A DNA stretch of 64,000 nucleotides, taken from Trichormus_B sp936914905. GTDB taxonomy: Bacteria; Cyanobacteriota; Cyanobacteriia; Cyanobacteriales; Nostocaceae. This document shows positions 26,385 to 35,910 of this stretch, one piece after another. The stretch's first letter is position 1. Each line of letters opens with the position of its first letter. Below the pieces are notes generated by a model that worked only from the letters and a program-made list of their open reading frames with translations, was not told the origin of the DNA and ran no database searches. A program made the position numbers and the translations under genes. The DNA is taken from NCBI RefSeq assembly GCF_039871975.1, contig NZ_JBDPLL010000001.1; one strand, given 5' to 3'.

Positions 26385-29246
26385 ATGTCTGCTCATTCTT
26401 TACCTGAAGGTGCCGTAGTTTGGCATAGTTTAGAAGTTGATAAAGCTTTAGAACTGCTTGATAGCAATGCAGACAGCGGCTTAACACCCCAAGAAGTTGA
26501 ACAACGTTTACAAAAATACGGACTTAATGAACTAGAAGAACAGGGCGGCCGTAGCCCTTGGGAGATTTTGCTAGATCAGTTCACTAACATTATGTTATTG
26601 ATGCTGATCGGTGTCGCCCTAATTTCTGGTTTCTTAGATTTTATGGCTTGGCAACAAGGCACCTTAAAACCTGGTGAAGTGCCATTTAAAGACACAATCG
26701 CAATTATGGCGATTGTGTCTTTAAATGGCATTCTGGGTTATGTGCAGGAAAGCCGTGCGGAAAAAGCCCTAGCAGCACTCAAAAAACTATCCTCTCCCTT
26801 AGTCCGCATTATCCGTGATGGTAAACTGGCGGATGTGTCAGGTAAGGAACTAGTACCAGGAGATGTGATGCTGCTGGAAGCTGGTGTGCAATTAGCTGCA
26901 GATGGACGCTTAATAGAACAATCTAATTTGCAAGTGCGGGAGTCGGCACTGACAGGTGAAGCTGAAGCTGTAAATAAGCAGGCAATACTCACATTGCCAG
27001 AAGATACGGCATTAGGTGATCGCATTAATTTAGTTTTTCAAGGAACAGAAGTAGTCCAAGGACGGGGTAAGGTTCTTGTTACAAACACTGGCATGACAAC
27101 GGAATTGGGCAAAATTGCCACGATGTTGCAGTCGGTAGAAAGTGAACCTACACCGCTCCAACAGCGCATGACTCAACTGGGTAAGATGTTGGTGACAGGT
27201 TCTTTGGTGCTAGTGGTGATTGTGGTAGTCGGTGGTATTATCCAAGCCAGGGGTTTTAGCAACTTACAAGAACTTTTAGAAGTTTCTCTGAGTATGGCGG
27301 TGGCTGTAGTTCCTGAAGGTTTACCAGCCGTAATTACTGTTACTCTAGCACTGGGAACCCAGCGGATGGTGCGCCACAACGCCTTGATTCGTAAACTTCC
27401 TGCGGTGGAAACTCTCGGTTCTGTAACTACGATCTGTTCTGATAAAACCGGGACTCTCACTCAAAATAAAATGGTGGTGCAGTTAGTCTACACCAATCGG
27501 AAAAATTTCCGAGTCACAGGAGAAGGTTATGCTCCTGTTGGGGATTTTCAGTTAAATGGCCAAAAAGTTGACCCAGATGAAAATCCAGAAATATCGGCTT
27601 TGTTAGTTGCTTGTGCTGTGTGTAATGACTCTGTGCTGCAAAAAGAAGCCGGAGAATGGGCAATTTTAGGCGACCCGACCGAAGGCGCCTTAATCACCTT
27701 GGGGGGTAAAGCTGGGATTGAAAAAGAACAATGGCATAGTAAATTACCCCGTGTGTCTGAGTTCCCCTTTTCCTCAGAACGGAAACGCATGAGTGTAATC
27801 TGTCAAGTGGAGGAAGTTGTTACAGTTGATCCAGCAATGAGTGGGGTTGACCCAGTAATAGCAGGATTTCTAGAATCTGAACCATATTTAATGTTTACCA
27901 AAGGTTCACCAGAATTAACTTTGGCACGTTGTAATAGGATATATCTAGGAGATCGCTCCATCCCCATGGACGAAGAACAACGCACTCAAATTTCGGTAGC
28001 CAATGATTACATGGCGAGTCAAGGTTTACGGGTGTTGGGTTTTGCCTATAAACCTCTCATAGATGTACCGACCGAAGCTTCTGTGGATGTTTCTGAACAA
28101 GATTTGGTATGGTTGGGCTTAGTGGGAATGCTGGATGCACCACGCCCAGAAGTGAGGGATGCTGTAAAAGAATGTCGTCAGGCAGGTATTCGTCCGGTGA
28201 TGATTACTGGCGATCATCAATTAACGGCACGGGCGATCGCTGTAGACTTGGGTATAGCTGATGCATATGCGAGAGTCCTCACCGGGCAAGAATTGCAACG
28301 CATGAGTGACACCGAACTGGAGGAACAAGTTGATTTAGTTAGTATTTACGCCAGAGTATCTCCAGAACACAAACTCAGAATTGTTCAAGCTCTACAACGT
28401 CGCGGCAGATTTGTCGCCATGACAGGGGATGGTGTTAATGATGCACCAGCCTTGAAGCAAGCTGATATCGGCATTGCTATGGGTATCACTGGTACAGATG
28501 TGAGTAAAGAAGCCAGCGACATGGTGCTGTTAGATGATAATTTTGCCACCATTGTCGCCGCTACTAAAGAAGGTAGAGTTGTTTATACCAATATCCGACG
28601 CTTTATCAAATACATCTTGGGAAGTAATATTGGTGAAGTTCTCACCATCGCTGCTGCACCAATTTTGGGATTGGGAAGTGTTCCCCTCACACCTTTGCAA
28701 ATTCTCTGGATGAATTTGGTAACAGATGGTTTACCGGCTTTAGCATTAGCTATAGAACCTCCAGAACCAGATGTAATGCAATGTCCTCCTTTTAGTCCCC
28801 GTGAAAGCATTTTTGCCAGGGGTTTAGGTTCTTACATTGTTCGCATTGGCATTTTGTTTGCGATCATTACAATTATTCTGATGGAATGGGCATATTTTCA
28901 CGTCAAAACTGCCACAGGAGAAGGTCTAGATCCCGAACGTTGGAAAACAATGGTTTTTACTTCTCTGTGTCTTGCTCAAATGGGTCATGCGATCGCCATT
29001 CGTTCTAATAATCAACTCACAATTGAGATGAATGCTTTTTCTAACCCATTCGTATTGGGGGCTGTAGTTGCTACTACGATTTTACAGTTGATGCTAGTAT
29101 ATGTTCCACCTCTACAAGCTTTTTTTGGCACTCATTACCTACCACTAGATGAGTTACTAGTTTGTATTGGTTTTAGTGCCTTGATGTTTGTTTGGATTGA
29201 AGGAGAAAAAATATTTTTCCGTTTGATAGGCAAAAGAAGTGTCTAG
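26385..29246 (+). CDS. P2A-type cation (calcium-like) transporting ATPase
   Basis: 953 residues, ten membrane spans expected. The phosphorylated Asp is D353 in CSDKTGTLTQN; the actuator loop reads LTGEAEAV (TGEA rather than TGES), the P-domain has MITGDH and GDGVNDAPALKQADIGIAMG. Span 4 carries VAVVPEGLPAVIT and span 6 NLVTDGLPALALA, the residues that bind calcium in SERCA pumps; this supports Ca2+ or a related divalent ion rather than heavy metals, and there are no N-terminal CxxC domains. It matches cyanobacterial PacL-like pumps. A perfect 21-bp inverted repeat lies in the coding sequence at 26681-26729. HIP1 sites occur at about 28230 and 28988. Confidence 0.92.
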   Translation: MSAHSLPEGAVVWHSLEVDKALELLDSNADSGLTPQEVEQRLQKYGLNELEEQGGRSPWEILLDQFTNIMLLMLIGVALISGFLDFMAWQQGTLKPGEVPFKDTIAIMAIVSLNGILGYVQESRAEKALAALKKLSSPLVRIIRDGKLADVSGKELVPGDVMLLEAGVQLAADGRLIEQSNLQVRESALTGEAEAVNKQAILTLPEDTALGDRINLVFQGTEVVQGRGKVLVTNTGMTTELGKIATMLQSVESEPTPLQQRMTQLGKMLVTGSLVLVVIVVVGGIIQARGFSNLQELLEVSLSMAVAVVPEGLPAVITVTLALGTQRMVRHNALIRKLPAVETLGSVTTICSDKTGTLTQNKMVVQLVYTNRKNFRVTGEGYAPVGDFQLNGQKVDPDENPEISALLVACAVCNDSVLQKEAGEWAILGDPTEGALITLGGKAGIEKEQWHSKLPRVSEFPFSSERKRMSVICQVEEVVTVDPAMSGVDPVIAGFLESEPYLMFTKGSPELTLARCNRIYLGDRSIPMDEEQRTQISVANDYMASQGLRVLGFAYKPLIDVPTEASVDVSEQDLVWLGLVGMLDAPRPEVRDAVKECRQAGIRPVMITGDHQLTARAIAVDLGIADAYARVLTGQELQRMSDTELEEQVDLVSIYARVSPEHKLRIVQALQRRGRFVAMTGDGVNDAPALKQADIGIAMGITGTDVSKEASDMVLLDDNFATIVAATKEGRVVYTNIRRFIKYILGSNIGEVLTIAAAPILGLGSVPLTPLQILWMNLVTDGLPALALAIEPPEPDVMQCPPFSPRESIFARGLGSYIVRIGILFAIITIILMEWAYFHVKTATGEGLDPERWKTMVFTSLCLAQMGHAIAIRSNNQLTIEMNAFSNPFVLGAVVATTILQLMLVYVPPLQAFFGTHYLPLDELLVCIGFSALMFVWIEGEKIFFRLIGKRSV
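26681..26729. repeat. 21-bp perfect inverted repeat inside the P-type ATPase gene
   Basis: Arms 26681-26701 (GCCATTTAAAGACACAATCG...) and 26709-26729 are exact reverse complements around the 7-base loop AATTATG. The hairpin is translated in frame as PFKDTIAIMAIVSLNG, in and before membrane span 2. The left arm encodes the conserved FKDTI; the right arm gives an unusual Ser in AIVSLNG. Confidence 0.97.
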
Positions 29247-29317
29247 AAATTCAAAATTCAAAATTCAAAATTCGAACTTTGTGGATTTTAATTCTTGATT
29301 AAGAATTCCAAATTTAC

Positions 29318-29344
29318 TAGGGGTTTAGTGGTGCTAAACCCCTA
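29318..29344. terminator. Hairpin TAGGGGTTTAG/CTAAACCCCTA after the P-type ATPase
   Basis: A perfect 11-bp stem around TGGTG, 72 bases downstream of the ATPase stop, followed by AAAGGGTTTTCATTTTTAATTTTTG. It is a plausible terminator. A shorter copy of the same hairpin (GGGTTTAG/CTAAACCC) is at 42461-42481, so it is also a dispersed repeat family. Confidence 0.55.
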
Positions 29345-29414
29345 CAAAGGGTTTTCATTTTTAATTTTTGAAAAAATTCCTAAAATAAAATTTTTCAAGT
29401 TTTAATTGTTGTAT

Positions 29415-30536
29415 ATGTATCTCAAAACTCTACACCTCCGACAGTTTCGCAATTACCAAGACCAAAAAGTTGAGTTTACTGCACCTAAAACTATTTTAGT
29501 GGGTAATAATGCTCAGGGAAAATCAAATTTGTTGGAGGCTGTAGAATTGTTGGCAACATTACGATCACACCGATTGGCACGGGATCGCGATTTAATTCGA
29601 CATGGAGATGCAATCGCTCAAATTAATGCCATTCTAGAACGAGCCGTAGGCATAAGTGACTTAACATTAACTTTACACCGTCATGCTCGCCGGAGTGTAG
29701 CCATCAACAGCGAAACAGTCCGCCGCCAAATGGATTTTCTCGGCGTTCTCAATGCAGTTGAATTTTCCAGTTTAGATTTAGAATTAGTAAGGGGAAGTCC
29801 TGAGAATCGTCGTAACTGGTTAGATACGCTTTTAATCCAACTCGAACCAGTTTATACACACATTTTGCAGCAATATAACCAAGTCTTACGTCAACGTAAT
29901 GCTTTTTTGAAAAAGAGTCAGGAGTCAGGAGTTAGGAGTCAAGAGTCACAACTTTCCATTTGGGATGCACAGTTAGTCACCGTAGGGACACGACTCATTA
30001 TCAGACGTGACAGAGCTATCCAAAGATTAGCACCCATCGCCGCAGCTTGGCACGCTAGTATAAGTGGTGGTACAGAAGTTCTACAAATCGAGTATGCTCC
30101 TAATGTACCCCTAGCAAAAAACCATGCAGAAGAAGTACAGCAAGCTTTTTTCAGCAAAATTCAACAGCGAACGGCGGCTGAACTACACCGAAGCACTACC
30201 TTAGTTGGACCTCACCGCGACGAAGTAAAATTAAGCATCAATCAGACACCTGCACGTCAATACGGGTCTCAAGGACAACAAAGAACTTTAGTTCTAGCTT
30301 TAAAATTAGCCGAATTACAATTAATTGAAGAAGTAATTAATGAATCCCCATTACTTCTTTTAGATGATGTCTTAGCTGAGTTAGATCCATTTCGCCAAAA
30401 TCAATTACTTGATGCGATCCAAGACCGATTTCAAACCCTAATCACTACCACTCATTTAGGTGCTTTTGATTCTCACTGGTTAAAATCTTCACAAATTTTA
30501 TATGTCCAAACAGGAACAATTACAAATTCAAGATAA
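29415..30536 (+). CDS. recF: DNA replication and repair protein RecF
   Basis: The start is taken at ATG 29415 (MYLKTLHLRQFRNYQ), which matches the family; an upstream TTG at 29406 is less likely. At 373 residues it is slightly long. Walker A GNNAQGKSNLLEAV, the SMC-like signature GSQGQQRTLVLALKLAEL and Walker B LLLLDDVLAELDP are complete. RecF loads RecA at gaps on SSB-coated DNA. Residues 168-179 (SQESGVRSQESQ) are encoded by a heptanucleotide tandem repeat that lies in frame in the arm region, between helices, where length changes are tolerated. A broken downstream gene starts inside the last codons of recF. Confidence 0.93.
   Translation: MYLKTLHLRQFRNYQDQKVEFTAPKTILVGNNAQGKSNLLEAVELLATLRSHRLARDRDLIRHGDAIAQINAILERAVGISDLTLTLHRHARRSVAINSETVRRQMDFLGVLNAVEFSSLDLELVRGSPENRRNWLDTLLIQLEPVYTHILQQYNQVLRQRNAFLKKSQESGVRSQESQLSIWDAQLVTVGTRLIIRRDRAIQRLAPIAAAWHASISGGTEVLQIEYAPNVPLAKNHAEEVQQAFFSKIQQRTAAELHRSTTLVGPHRDEVKLSINQTPARQYGSQGQQRTLVLALKLAELQLIEEVINESPLLLLDDVLAELDPFRQNQLLDAIQDRFQTLITTTHLGAFDSHWLKSSQILYVQTGTITNSR
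29915..29949. repeat. Heptamer GAGTCAG repeat turned into coding sequence in recF
   Basis: Five units (GAGTCAG, GAGTCAG, GAGTTAG, GAGTCAA, GAGTCAC) sit in frame in recF. The first two units and the GAGTTAG variant are the same as those of the intergenic repeat at 20311-20345. Seven bases read in three successive frames give SQESGVRSQES. Confidence 0.95.
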
Positions 30537-30951
30537 ATTATAGAATTATATTTTAGATAAAAATGAGATCGCATCTTTAGGTGCTTCCTTAAGAGCGATT
30601 GAACCAAAATTATTGAAACGAAGTTCCCAGTAAGGTATAAAGAAAATTTGGTTTCAACGAGGAGAAACTTATTTTTATATCTTTTTTCAATTAAATAATC
30701 AAGAAATTACTTGGTTTCAATTTACATTGTGCAGTAAGTCTCTATCTTGGTGTAGTAAAAAACCAATCTTAAAGACAGGTATTACTAATGAAATAGTGAT
30801 TGATGATATCAGTTTTTATGCAGCTAGTAAAATAGTGAAAAATGATCATGATACGGATCAAAAATTTATTGAGCTAGTCAAATCAATTTTGCAAACCAGA
30901 CTAGACGAAGAAATTTTTATCAAAGCATTAGTTTTATTTGACAGGGAATAG
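30502..30951 (+). pseudogene. Broken gene coupled to recF, unknown function
   Basis: A second frame begins at ATG 30502, overlapping the recF end by 35 bases, and reads MSKQEQLQIQDKL before TAG (30541), then NYILDKNEIASLGASLRA, IEPKLLKRSSQ, a TAA, GIKKIWFQRGETYFYIFF, and finally an open piece (DISFYAASKIVKNDHDTDQK, then a helical tail to VLFDRE). The reading frame is the same throughout, so only two nonsense changes inactivate a 149-codon gene. I do not recognise the family. The overlap suggests it was translated together with recF. Confidence 0.7.
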
Positions 30952-31192
30952 GGCATGGGACATTCAGTTGATATTTTTATCTTTGTGCTACTAGCATCTG
31001 CTTGAGTTCTTCTGCACTTTCTGTGATAAGCTGTTACGCAGCTAAGTTTTATAAACCTAATGCAGAACCTAAACTGACTGTACAGTACGGCATAATAAAA
31101 AAATACACCATTTCTATTTTACCATAGGGTCAGTGGGTCGATAACTGACAACTGAGACCTAATACCTGAATAAATGATACCTAACAAATTGA

Positions 31193-33529
31193 GTGGATAA
31201 ACTCTACTGGCTTGACCAGATTGAACTCCAAGATCGCGCCAAAGTGGGTGAAAAAGCGTTTTATTTGAGTAAAATAAAACAACGAGGCTACCCTGTTCTG
31301 CCGGGTTTTGTTGTATCTGGGGAAGTTTTGCAAGAATTTCTAGACAGCCTAAATAGTTCAGAGGCATTAGTTGCGGACTTACCTCATTCTTCATTACATT
31401 TGGATGTAGAGAATTGGCGACAACTTCAACAGGTGGCTGGCCGCTTGCGTCAGGAAATTATCACGGCTAGTGTAGCACCTGATTGGGTAAGTGGAATTTT
31501 TGAAGCTTCTAGACAATGGAAAAACAATACTTTAATTTTGCGTCCAAGTCTGGGATTACCCAATACCAGCAAGGGTGAGAATAATATATCTGGTTTATTG
31601 GAGTCGGTGTTTTGTGCTTGTAATGAAGAGGCGATCGCACAAGCATTAAAATTAACTTGGAGTCAGTTGTTTCGTGCTAGAAGTTTACTATATTGGCAGC
31701 GTGTAGGCATTAATGTACAACAAATTAATTTAGCGGTATTAGTGCAACCTGTGGAGAATGTGATCGCCTCCGGTTTATTGCACACCAACAAATCAGGATG
31801 GGAAATCGAAGCCACTTGGGGATTAGGATTAGCAATTACTAACGGGGAAGTATTACCAGATGTTTACTACATCCATGAGAAAACTGGAGTTGTCAAAGAA
31901 CAACAATTGGGGAATAAAATTATCGCCTATCGGGTTAATGATCCTACAGTGGTAACTGCTGAGGAATCTCAGTCTAAATCATTGTTGATGAAAGACCACA
32001 ACTGTTTATCTACTTATGTACTAAGTGAGCATGAACAAAAACAGTATGCTTTATCAGAAGAATACCTACAACAACTAATTATCTTAGGAAATCAATTAGT
32101 GAGTGAACTAGGTACAAAGGTAAAGATCAAATGGACTCTTACTCAAGGTCAGAAAACCCCCGAATTATACATTACTCAAGTTAGCCATCCCCAATCTGTT
32201 ATTACCAATAATACCAATTTCCAATTTGTGAAAGGAATAGGAGCATCTAGAGGTAGGGTAATGGCCAATGCTTATGTAATTACTAATTCCCAACAAAAGC
32301 CAGAACACATACCCAAGGGAATAATTTTAATTGCACCATCTGTCACTCCTGATTGGTTACCTTTACTGCATGAAGTGGGAGGAATTGTTACAGAACGGGG
32401 TGGATTAACGAGTCATGGGGCAATTTTATCAAGAGAATTGGGAATTCCGGCTGTAGTTAGTGCCACAAGTGCCACAAATCTGATTCAAACAGGGGAACGA
32501 TTACTACTCGATGGTGACAGAGGTGAAGTTTATCCTGACAGAGGGGATGGGGAAGAAACCAGGGGAGTGGATGAGCAGATGAGCAGAGGGAATGAATCCA
32601 AAAGCTATGTTACATCGCTAACTCCTCAGATACCGATGATTTCTACTCAATTACTGGTTAATTTGAGTCAGTCTAGCCTGATTTCGCAAGTGCAAAATTT
32701 ACCTATAGATGGGGTGGGATTGTTGCGATCAGAATTGATGGTGTTAAATATTTTGCAGGGACAAAATCCCCATGCTTGGCTTTTGGATGGAAAAAAGACG
32801 GAATTATTAGAACGATGGTCACAAGAAATCAGGAAATTTGCCTGTTCTTTTGCACCAAGACCAGTTTTTTATCGATCTTTGGATTGGCGATCACCTGATT
32901 TGCCATCATGGAATGATACTTCATCTTCTTTACTACAGTCTATACTTGGGGAAAGAGGTACTTTAAGTTATGTACGCAATTCCACAATTTTCGAATTAGA
33001 ACTGAAGGCTTTAGCAACTGTACAACAAGCTGGTTTTAGTAAAATTAACTTGATGTTACCGTTTGTGCGGACGGTAGAAGAGTTTATTTTTTGTCGTCGT
33101 AAAGTTGAGGAAGCTGGTTTAACTCAAGATTGCCATTTTCGATTATGGATTATGGCAGAAGTTCCCAGTGTGCTGTTTTTATTACCTGAATATATTAAAG
33201 CCGGTGTGGCGGGTATTTCTATAGGCACAAATGACTTAACTCAATTAATTTTAGGAGTAGATCGGGAACAAGGAGAATTAGCCAAAATATTTGATGAACG
33301 TCATCCAGCGGTGATGGGTGCGATCGCGCAATTAATTAAGATGGCTAAAGATGGAGGGATTCCTTGTTCAATCTGCGGTCAAGGACCTGTTCTTTATCCA
33401 GAAATTATTGATAAGTTGGTGGAATGGGGGATTACTTCTATTTCTGTAGAACCAGAAGCTGTGGAAAGGACTTATGGTGTGATCGCTCGTGCTGAACAAC
33501 GGTTGATTTTAGCAGCAGCACGGAAGTAA
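31193..33529 (+). CDS. PEP-utilising enzyme (pyruvate, water dikinase-like)
   Basis: 778 residues with the three-part plan of PEP synthase. The N-terminal ATP-grasp-like part (residues 1 to about 340) is divergent: VGEKAFYLSKIKQRGYPVLP is clear, but the nucleotide-binding loop LRPSLGLPNTSKGENN lacks the standard acidic pattern. The swivelling phospho-His domain is intact, with the catalytic His at about 408 in RGGLTSHGAILSREL. The C-terminal PEP-binding barrel has GLLRSELM, GTNDLTQLILGVDRE and CSICGQGP. GTG at 31193 is the start. A charged, probably disordered linker (about residues 455-475) joins the last two domains. It may make PEP or phosphorylate another partner; the weak ATP site makes activity uncertain. 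Confidence 0.85.
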   Translation: MDKLYWLDQIELQDRAKVGEKAFYLSKIKQRGYPVLPGFVVSGEVLQEFLDSLNSSEALVADLPHSSLHLDVENWRQLQQVAGRLRQEIITASVAPDWVSGIFEASRQWKNNTLILRPSLGLPNTSKGENNISGLLESVFCACNEEAIAQALKLTWSQLFRARSLLYWQRVGINVQQINLAVLVQPVENVIASGLLHTNKSGWEIEATWGLGLAITNGEVLPDVYYIHEKTGVVKEQQLGNKIIAYRVNDPTVVTAEESQSKSLLMKDHNCLSTYVLSEHEQKQYALSEEYLQQLIILGNQLVSELGTKVKIKWTLTQGQKTPELYITQVSHPQSVITNNTNFQFVKGIGASRGRVMANAYVITNSQQKPEHIPKGIILIAPSVTPDWLPLLHEVGGIVTERGGLTSHGAILSRELGIPAVVSATSATNLIQTGERLLLDGDRGEVYPDRGDGEETRGVDEQMSRGNESKSYVTSLTPQIPMISTQLLVNLSQSSLISQVQNLPIDGVGLLRSELMVLNILQGQNPHAWLLDGKKTELLERWSQEIRKFACSFAPRPVFYRSLDWRSPDLPSWNDTSSSLLQSILGERGTLSYVRNSTIFELELKALATVQQAGFSKINLMLPFVRTVEEFIFCRRKVEEAGLTQDCHFRLWIMAEVPSVLFLLPEYIKAGVAGISIGTNDLTQLILGVDREQGELAKIFDERHPAVMGAIAQLIKMAKDGGIPCSICGQGPVLYPEIIDKLVEWGITSISVEPEAVERTYGVIARAEQRLILAAARK

Positions 33530-33562
33530 TTGGGAAGTTTGTAAATTTTTTGGTATTTTTTA

Positions 33563-33763
33563 ACTGCTCATCAAGAGCAGAAAAAAACAAGTATTGAACT
33601 GATTGCAAATAGAGTTGCACAGGAAGTAGGTAGACCAGATTTAGAAGCTTTTTTTCTTAGACAAATAGAGATTTGAAATCAAATTGCTCCAAGTGCCTAT
33701 CGGATGTATAAAGTAGAGGAATATGTAAATATCATCGAGCAAGCTTTAAAAGCTGTATTATAA
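33563..33763 (+). pseudogene. Short unidentified gene remnant
   Basis: One frame reads TAHQEQKKTSIELIANRVAQ, EVGRPDLEAFFLRQIEI, then a TGA, then NQIAPSAYRMYKVEEYVN and IIEQALKAVL to TAA at 33761-33763. The composition is clearly protein-like and helical. No start codon is left and there is one internal stop. I do not recognise it. Confidence 0.45.
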
Positions 33764-33831
33764 TTTCAATATATTAGGTTCTAATTTTTTAATGGTGCAT
33801 TGTCTAAAAGTAACAACACACCACTAATCAA

Positions 33832-34796
33832 TCAATATCTAAAAATTGCTGCCACTATTAACCCATTCGGCATATCTTCAGATTCAAGAGTATAAACTCT
33901 GCCACCATTTAACAGCGTGTGAACAGCAGCAAAATCTAACATATCTTCATCATCTGGTTCTAGTTCCGTATGTAACTCCACAATCGTATTTTCTGAATCA
34001 AATTCCCCCCATTTCTGTTTAGATACCGATACGAACAAAGTATCAACTCGGTGGGTGATAAGTATTTGTTTATTGGTAAATCGGGAATAGATAGTCAACT
34101 CCTGCTAATACTAAAGGCGCTTTTTCTTCCCTTAATTTTTCATGCAATGCAGTATCAACAGCGTTACAAAATTGTAAAATATCTGCTAGATACCTATCTT
34201 AATCAGGGCTTCCTCGTTTATGAAATTAATCTGGGTGTGAAAAAGGATTAGACGTTCCCCCTTTAGATGTGGCAATGCGATGTTGTACACCTTTTTGTAG
34301 CAAATATTCTAAAAAAGTTGCTTCTAAATCTTGTGGCATATTTTCTACTTGAACTTCGTTGAAACTATGGCCTGTCCCTGCGGAAAATTTTGCATTTTTT
34401 TGACTCAAAGCCAGAACGTATAAATTACCATCCTTAATTAATTAAATGTAGCAAGGGTGTAATGTGAAATTGCTGACCTACAACTACTAATTCTGAAAAG
34501 TCTTTTGGTAAGCAATAGTAACGAAAAAGATTTTCGGTAATAAAAACCACCAATCTCTCATCTTGATATTCCCAGAAATAACCTCTATCCAATTCCATCA
34601 CCGACTGGAGAAAATTCACCACCTCTGTATGGCTTATTCCTATGGCATCTAACCATTCCTCAGCTTCCCGTATTAAATTTTTGAAGCGAATGGGATTTTG
34701 TCAAATTTCTACCCCTGCTTTTTGTGTAGGCATATACAGAGATAGACAGGGGAGTTGGGGATTTGCGACTAATATTTTAACTTCATCAATAGACAA
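33832..34796 (-). pseudogene. Broken baeRF3 (bacterial release-factor-like) gene
   Basis: Reading leftward from TTG 34796 the pieces are LSIDEVKILVANPQLPCLSL, YMPTQKAGVEI, QNPIRFKNLIREAEEWLDAI, LAVF-like VVFITENLFRYYCLPKDFSE, LVVVGQQFHITPLLHLIN, YVLALSQKNAKF, then after gaps APLVLAGVDYLFPIYQ and a long open end with RVDTLFVSVSKQKWGEFD, LDFAAVHTLLNGGRVYTL and FRY. This is the order of the bacterial archaeo-eukaryotic release-factor-like family 3, thought to act on ribosomes. Stops and frameshifts at about 34705, 34436, 34250 and 34100 split it. Confidence 0.75.
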
Positions 34797-34927
34797 TATA
34801 GCTATATATTTAAGCTACGTCCATAAATTTGCATAATCTAGATTTATTTCAAACCTAGACGTGGTATTTTGGCATCTTTCTTCTGATAAAAAATTACCAA
34901 CTTATATTCCCTTCTTTAGATCGATAA

Positions 34928-35581
34928 TTAGCCAGCTTTGGGAATGTGAGGATTAGATTCTGAAGTGATATTTTTATTCATCAACCCTAAAGTCACTCGT
35001 TTCATTAGCCAGTACAATCCCCAAAGAATCACAAAGGTGATAGTCATAATTACCAAGGGTTGTTTATCGAGAAGTTCCTCAGCTCCTATAGTCAGTATGG
35101 CATCTGGTTGAGTAATAAAATCCCAACTGTTGAAGCGCAAGAACCTTCCCCAATAAATACCTATAGCATTGAGTGCATGAGTTATCAACTCAGTGCCAAA
35201 AATACATCTACTCTTGCCAATACGATGGAAGTAATGACCTAAATTTATGAGCGAAATTACATAAGCTTCAAGTCCAGCTAGAATCACGAGGAAATAAACA
35301 GGAAATAATACTAATGTAATTATCCATACTGATTGAATTCGGCGGATATCATATATCAAATGAATTATATCAGTTAATAAATAAGGTGCATTGGGTAAAA
35401 AAGCATAGAAAATTAAGAAACTAAGCCACCAAATCCAAGAGCGTCCGCGTTTGCTACGAAACAGCCAAACACTCAAAACTAAAGGAACAAAAGCCAAAAA
35501 TAAATTCCAAGTCATCCAATGCATATTCATTTGTAATACCTGGCTAACTTTGGCTATTAATTCAATCAGTTCTATTTTCAT
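34928..35581 (-). CDS. DUF1361 integral membrane protein
   Basis: 217 residues with about six membrane spans. The family pattern is clear: WNLFLAFVPLVLSVWLF in span 1-2, FLPNAPYLLTDIIHL after span 2, and RFLRFNSWDFITQP before the last spans. DUF1361 proteins are of unknown function; some bacterial members lie next to envelope genes. The gene stands alone, with a baeRF3 remnant behind and a 329-base gap ahead. Confidence 0.85.
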   Translation of the reverse strand: MKIELIELIAKVSQVLQMNMHWMTWNLFLAFVPLVLSVWLFRSKRGRSWIWWLSFLIFYAFLPNAPYLLTDIIHLIYDIRRIQSVWIITLVLFPVYFLVILAGLEAYVISLINLGHYFHRIGKSRCIFGTELITHALNAIGIYWGRFLRFNSWDFITQPDAILTIGAEELLDKQPLVIMTITFVILWGLYWLMKRVTLGLMNKNITSESNPHIPKAG

Positions 35582-35910
35582 ATGTAATAACTTCTCAGAG
35601 TAAGGAAATAGGGAATAAAAAGTATTTGTAAATCTGTGCAGCGACTTGGTTATTATATTTGAATATCAAAAACTGTCATGGGATTTCGTATTGATTCTAC
35701 AGATAAATCTGGGGACTTGTGTCACTAAGTCCCTAAATACGCTGCTTAAATTGCGTAAATTTGGTTAAAGAATTTGGTTAAGGAATATAGAAGCGGAGCA
35801 GCTTACCGTAGGGTAAACCAAAATTTTTAGGACTTTGTTGGGTAGAGCGACAGCGACACCCAACCTAGAATTATCCTTAACTTATATAGTATTCAAACCC
35901 AGCCACTTCT
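35582..35910. other. Intergenic region with two small inverted repeats
   Basis: No gene is seen. GGGGACTTGTG...AAGTCCC (about 35713-35734) and GTTGGGT...ACCCAAC (about 35838-35864) are imperfect stem-loops of the kind scattered between Nostoc genes. The promoter of the DUF1361 gene should lie near 35590-35660. Confidence 0.45.

Noticed and set aside
26738..28810. Several antisense open frames of 60 to 95 codons opposite the P-type ATPase gene
   Set aside because: Their codon pattern is the mirror of a strongly coding strand; the sense frame has complete ATPase motifs.
34642..34836. 64-codon plus-strand open frame
   Set aside because: It is antisense to the start of the baeRF3 remnant, whose motifs are clear on the minus strand.
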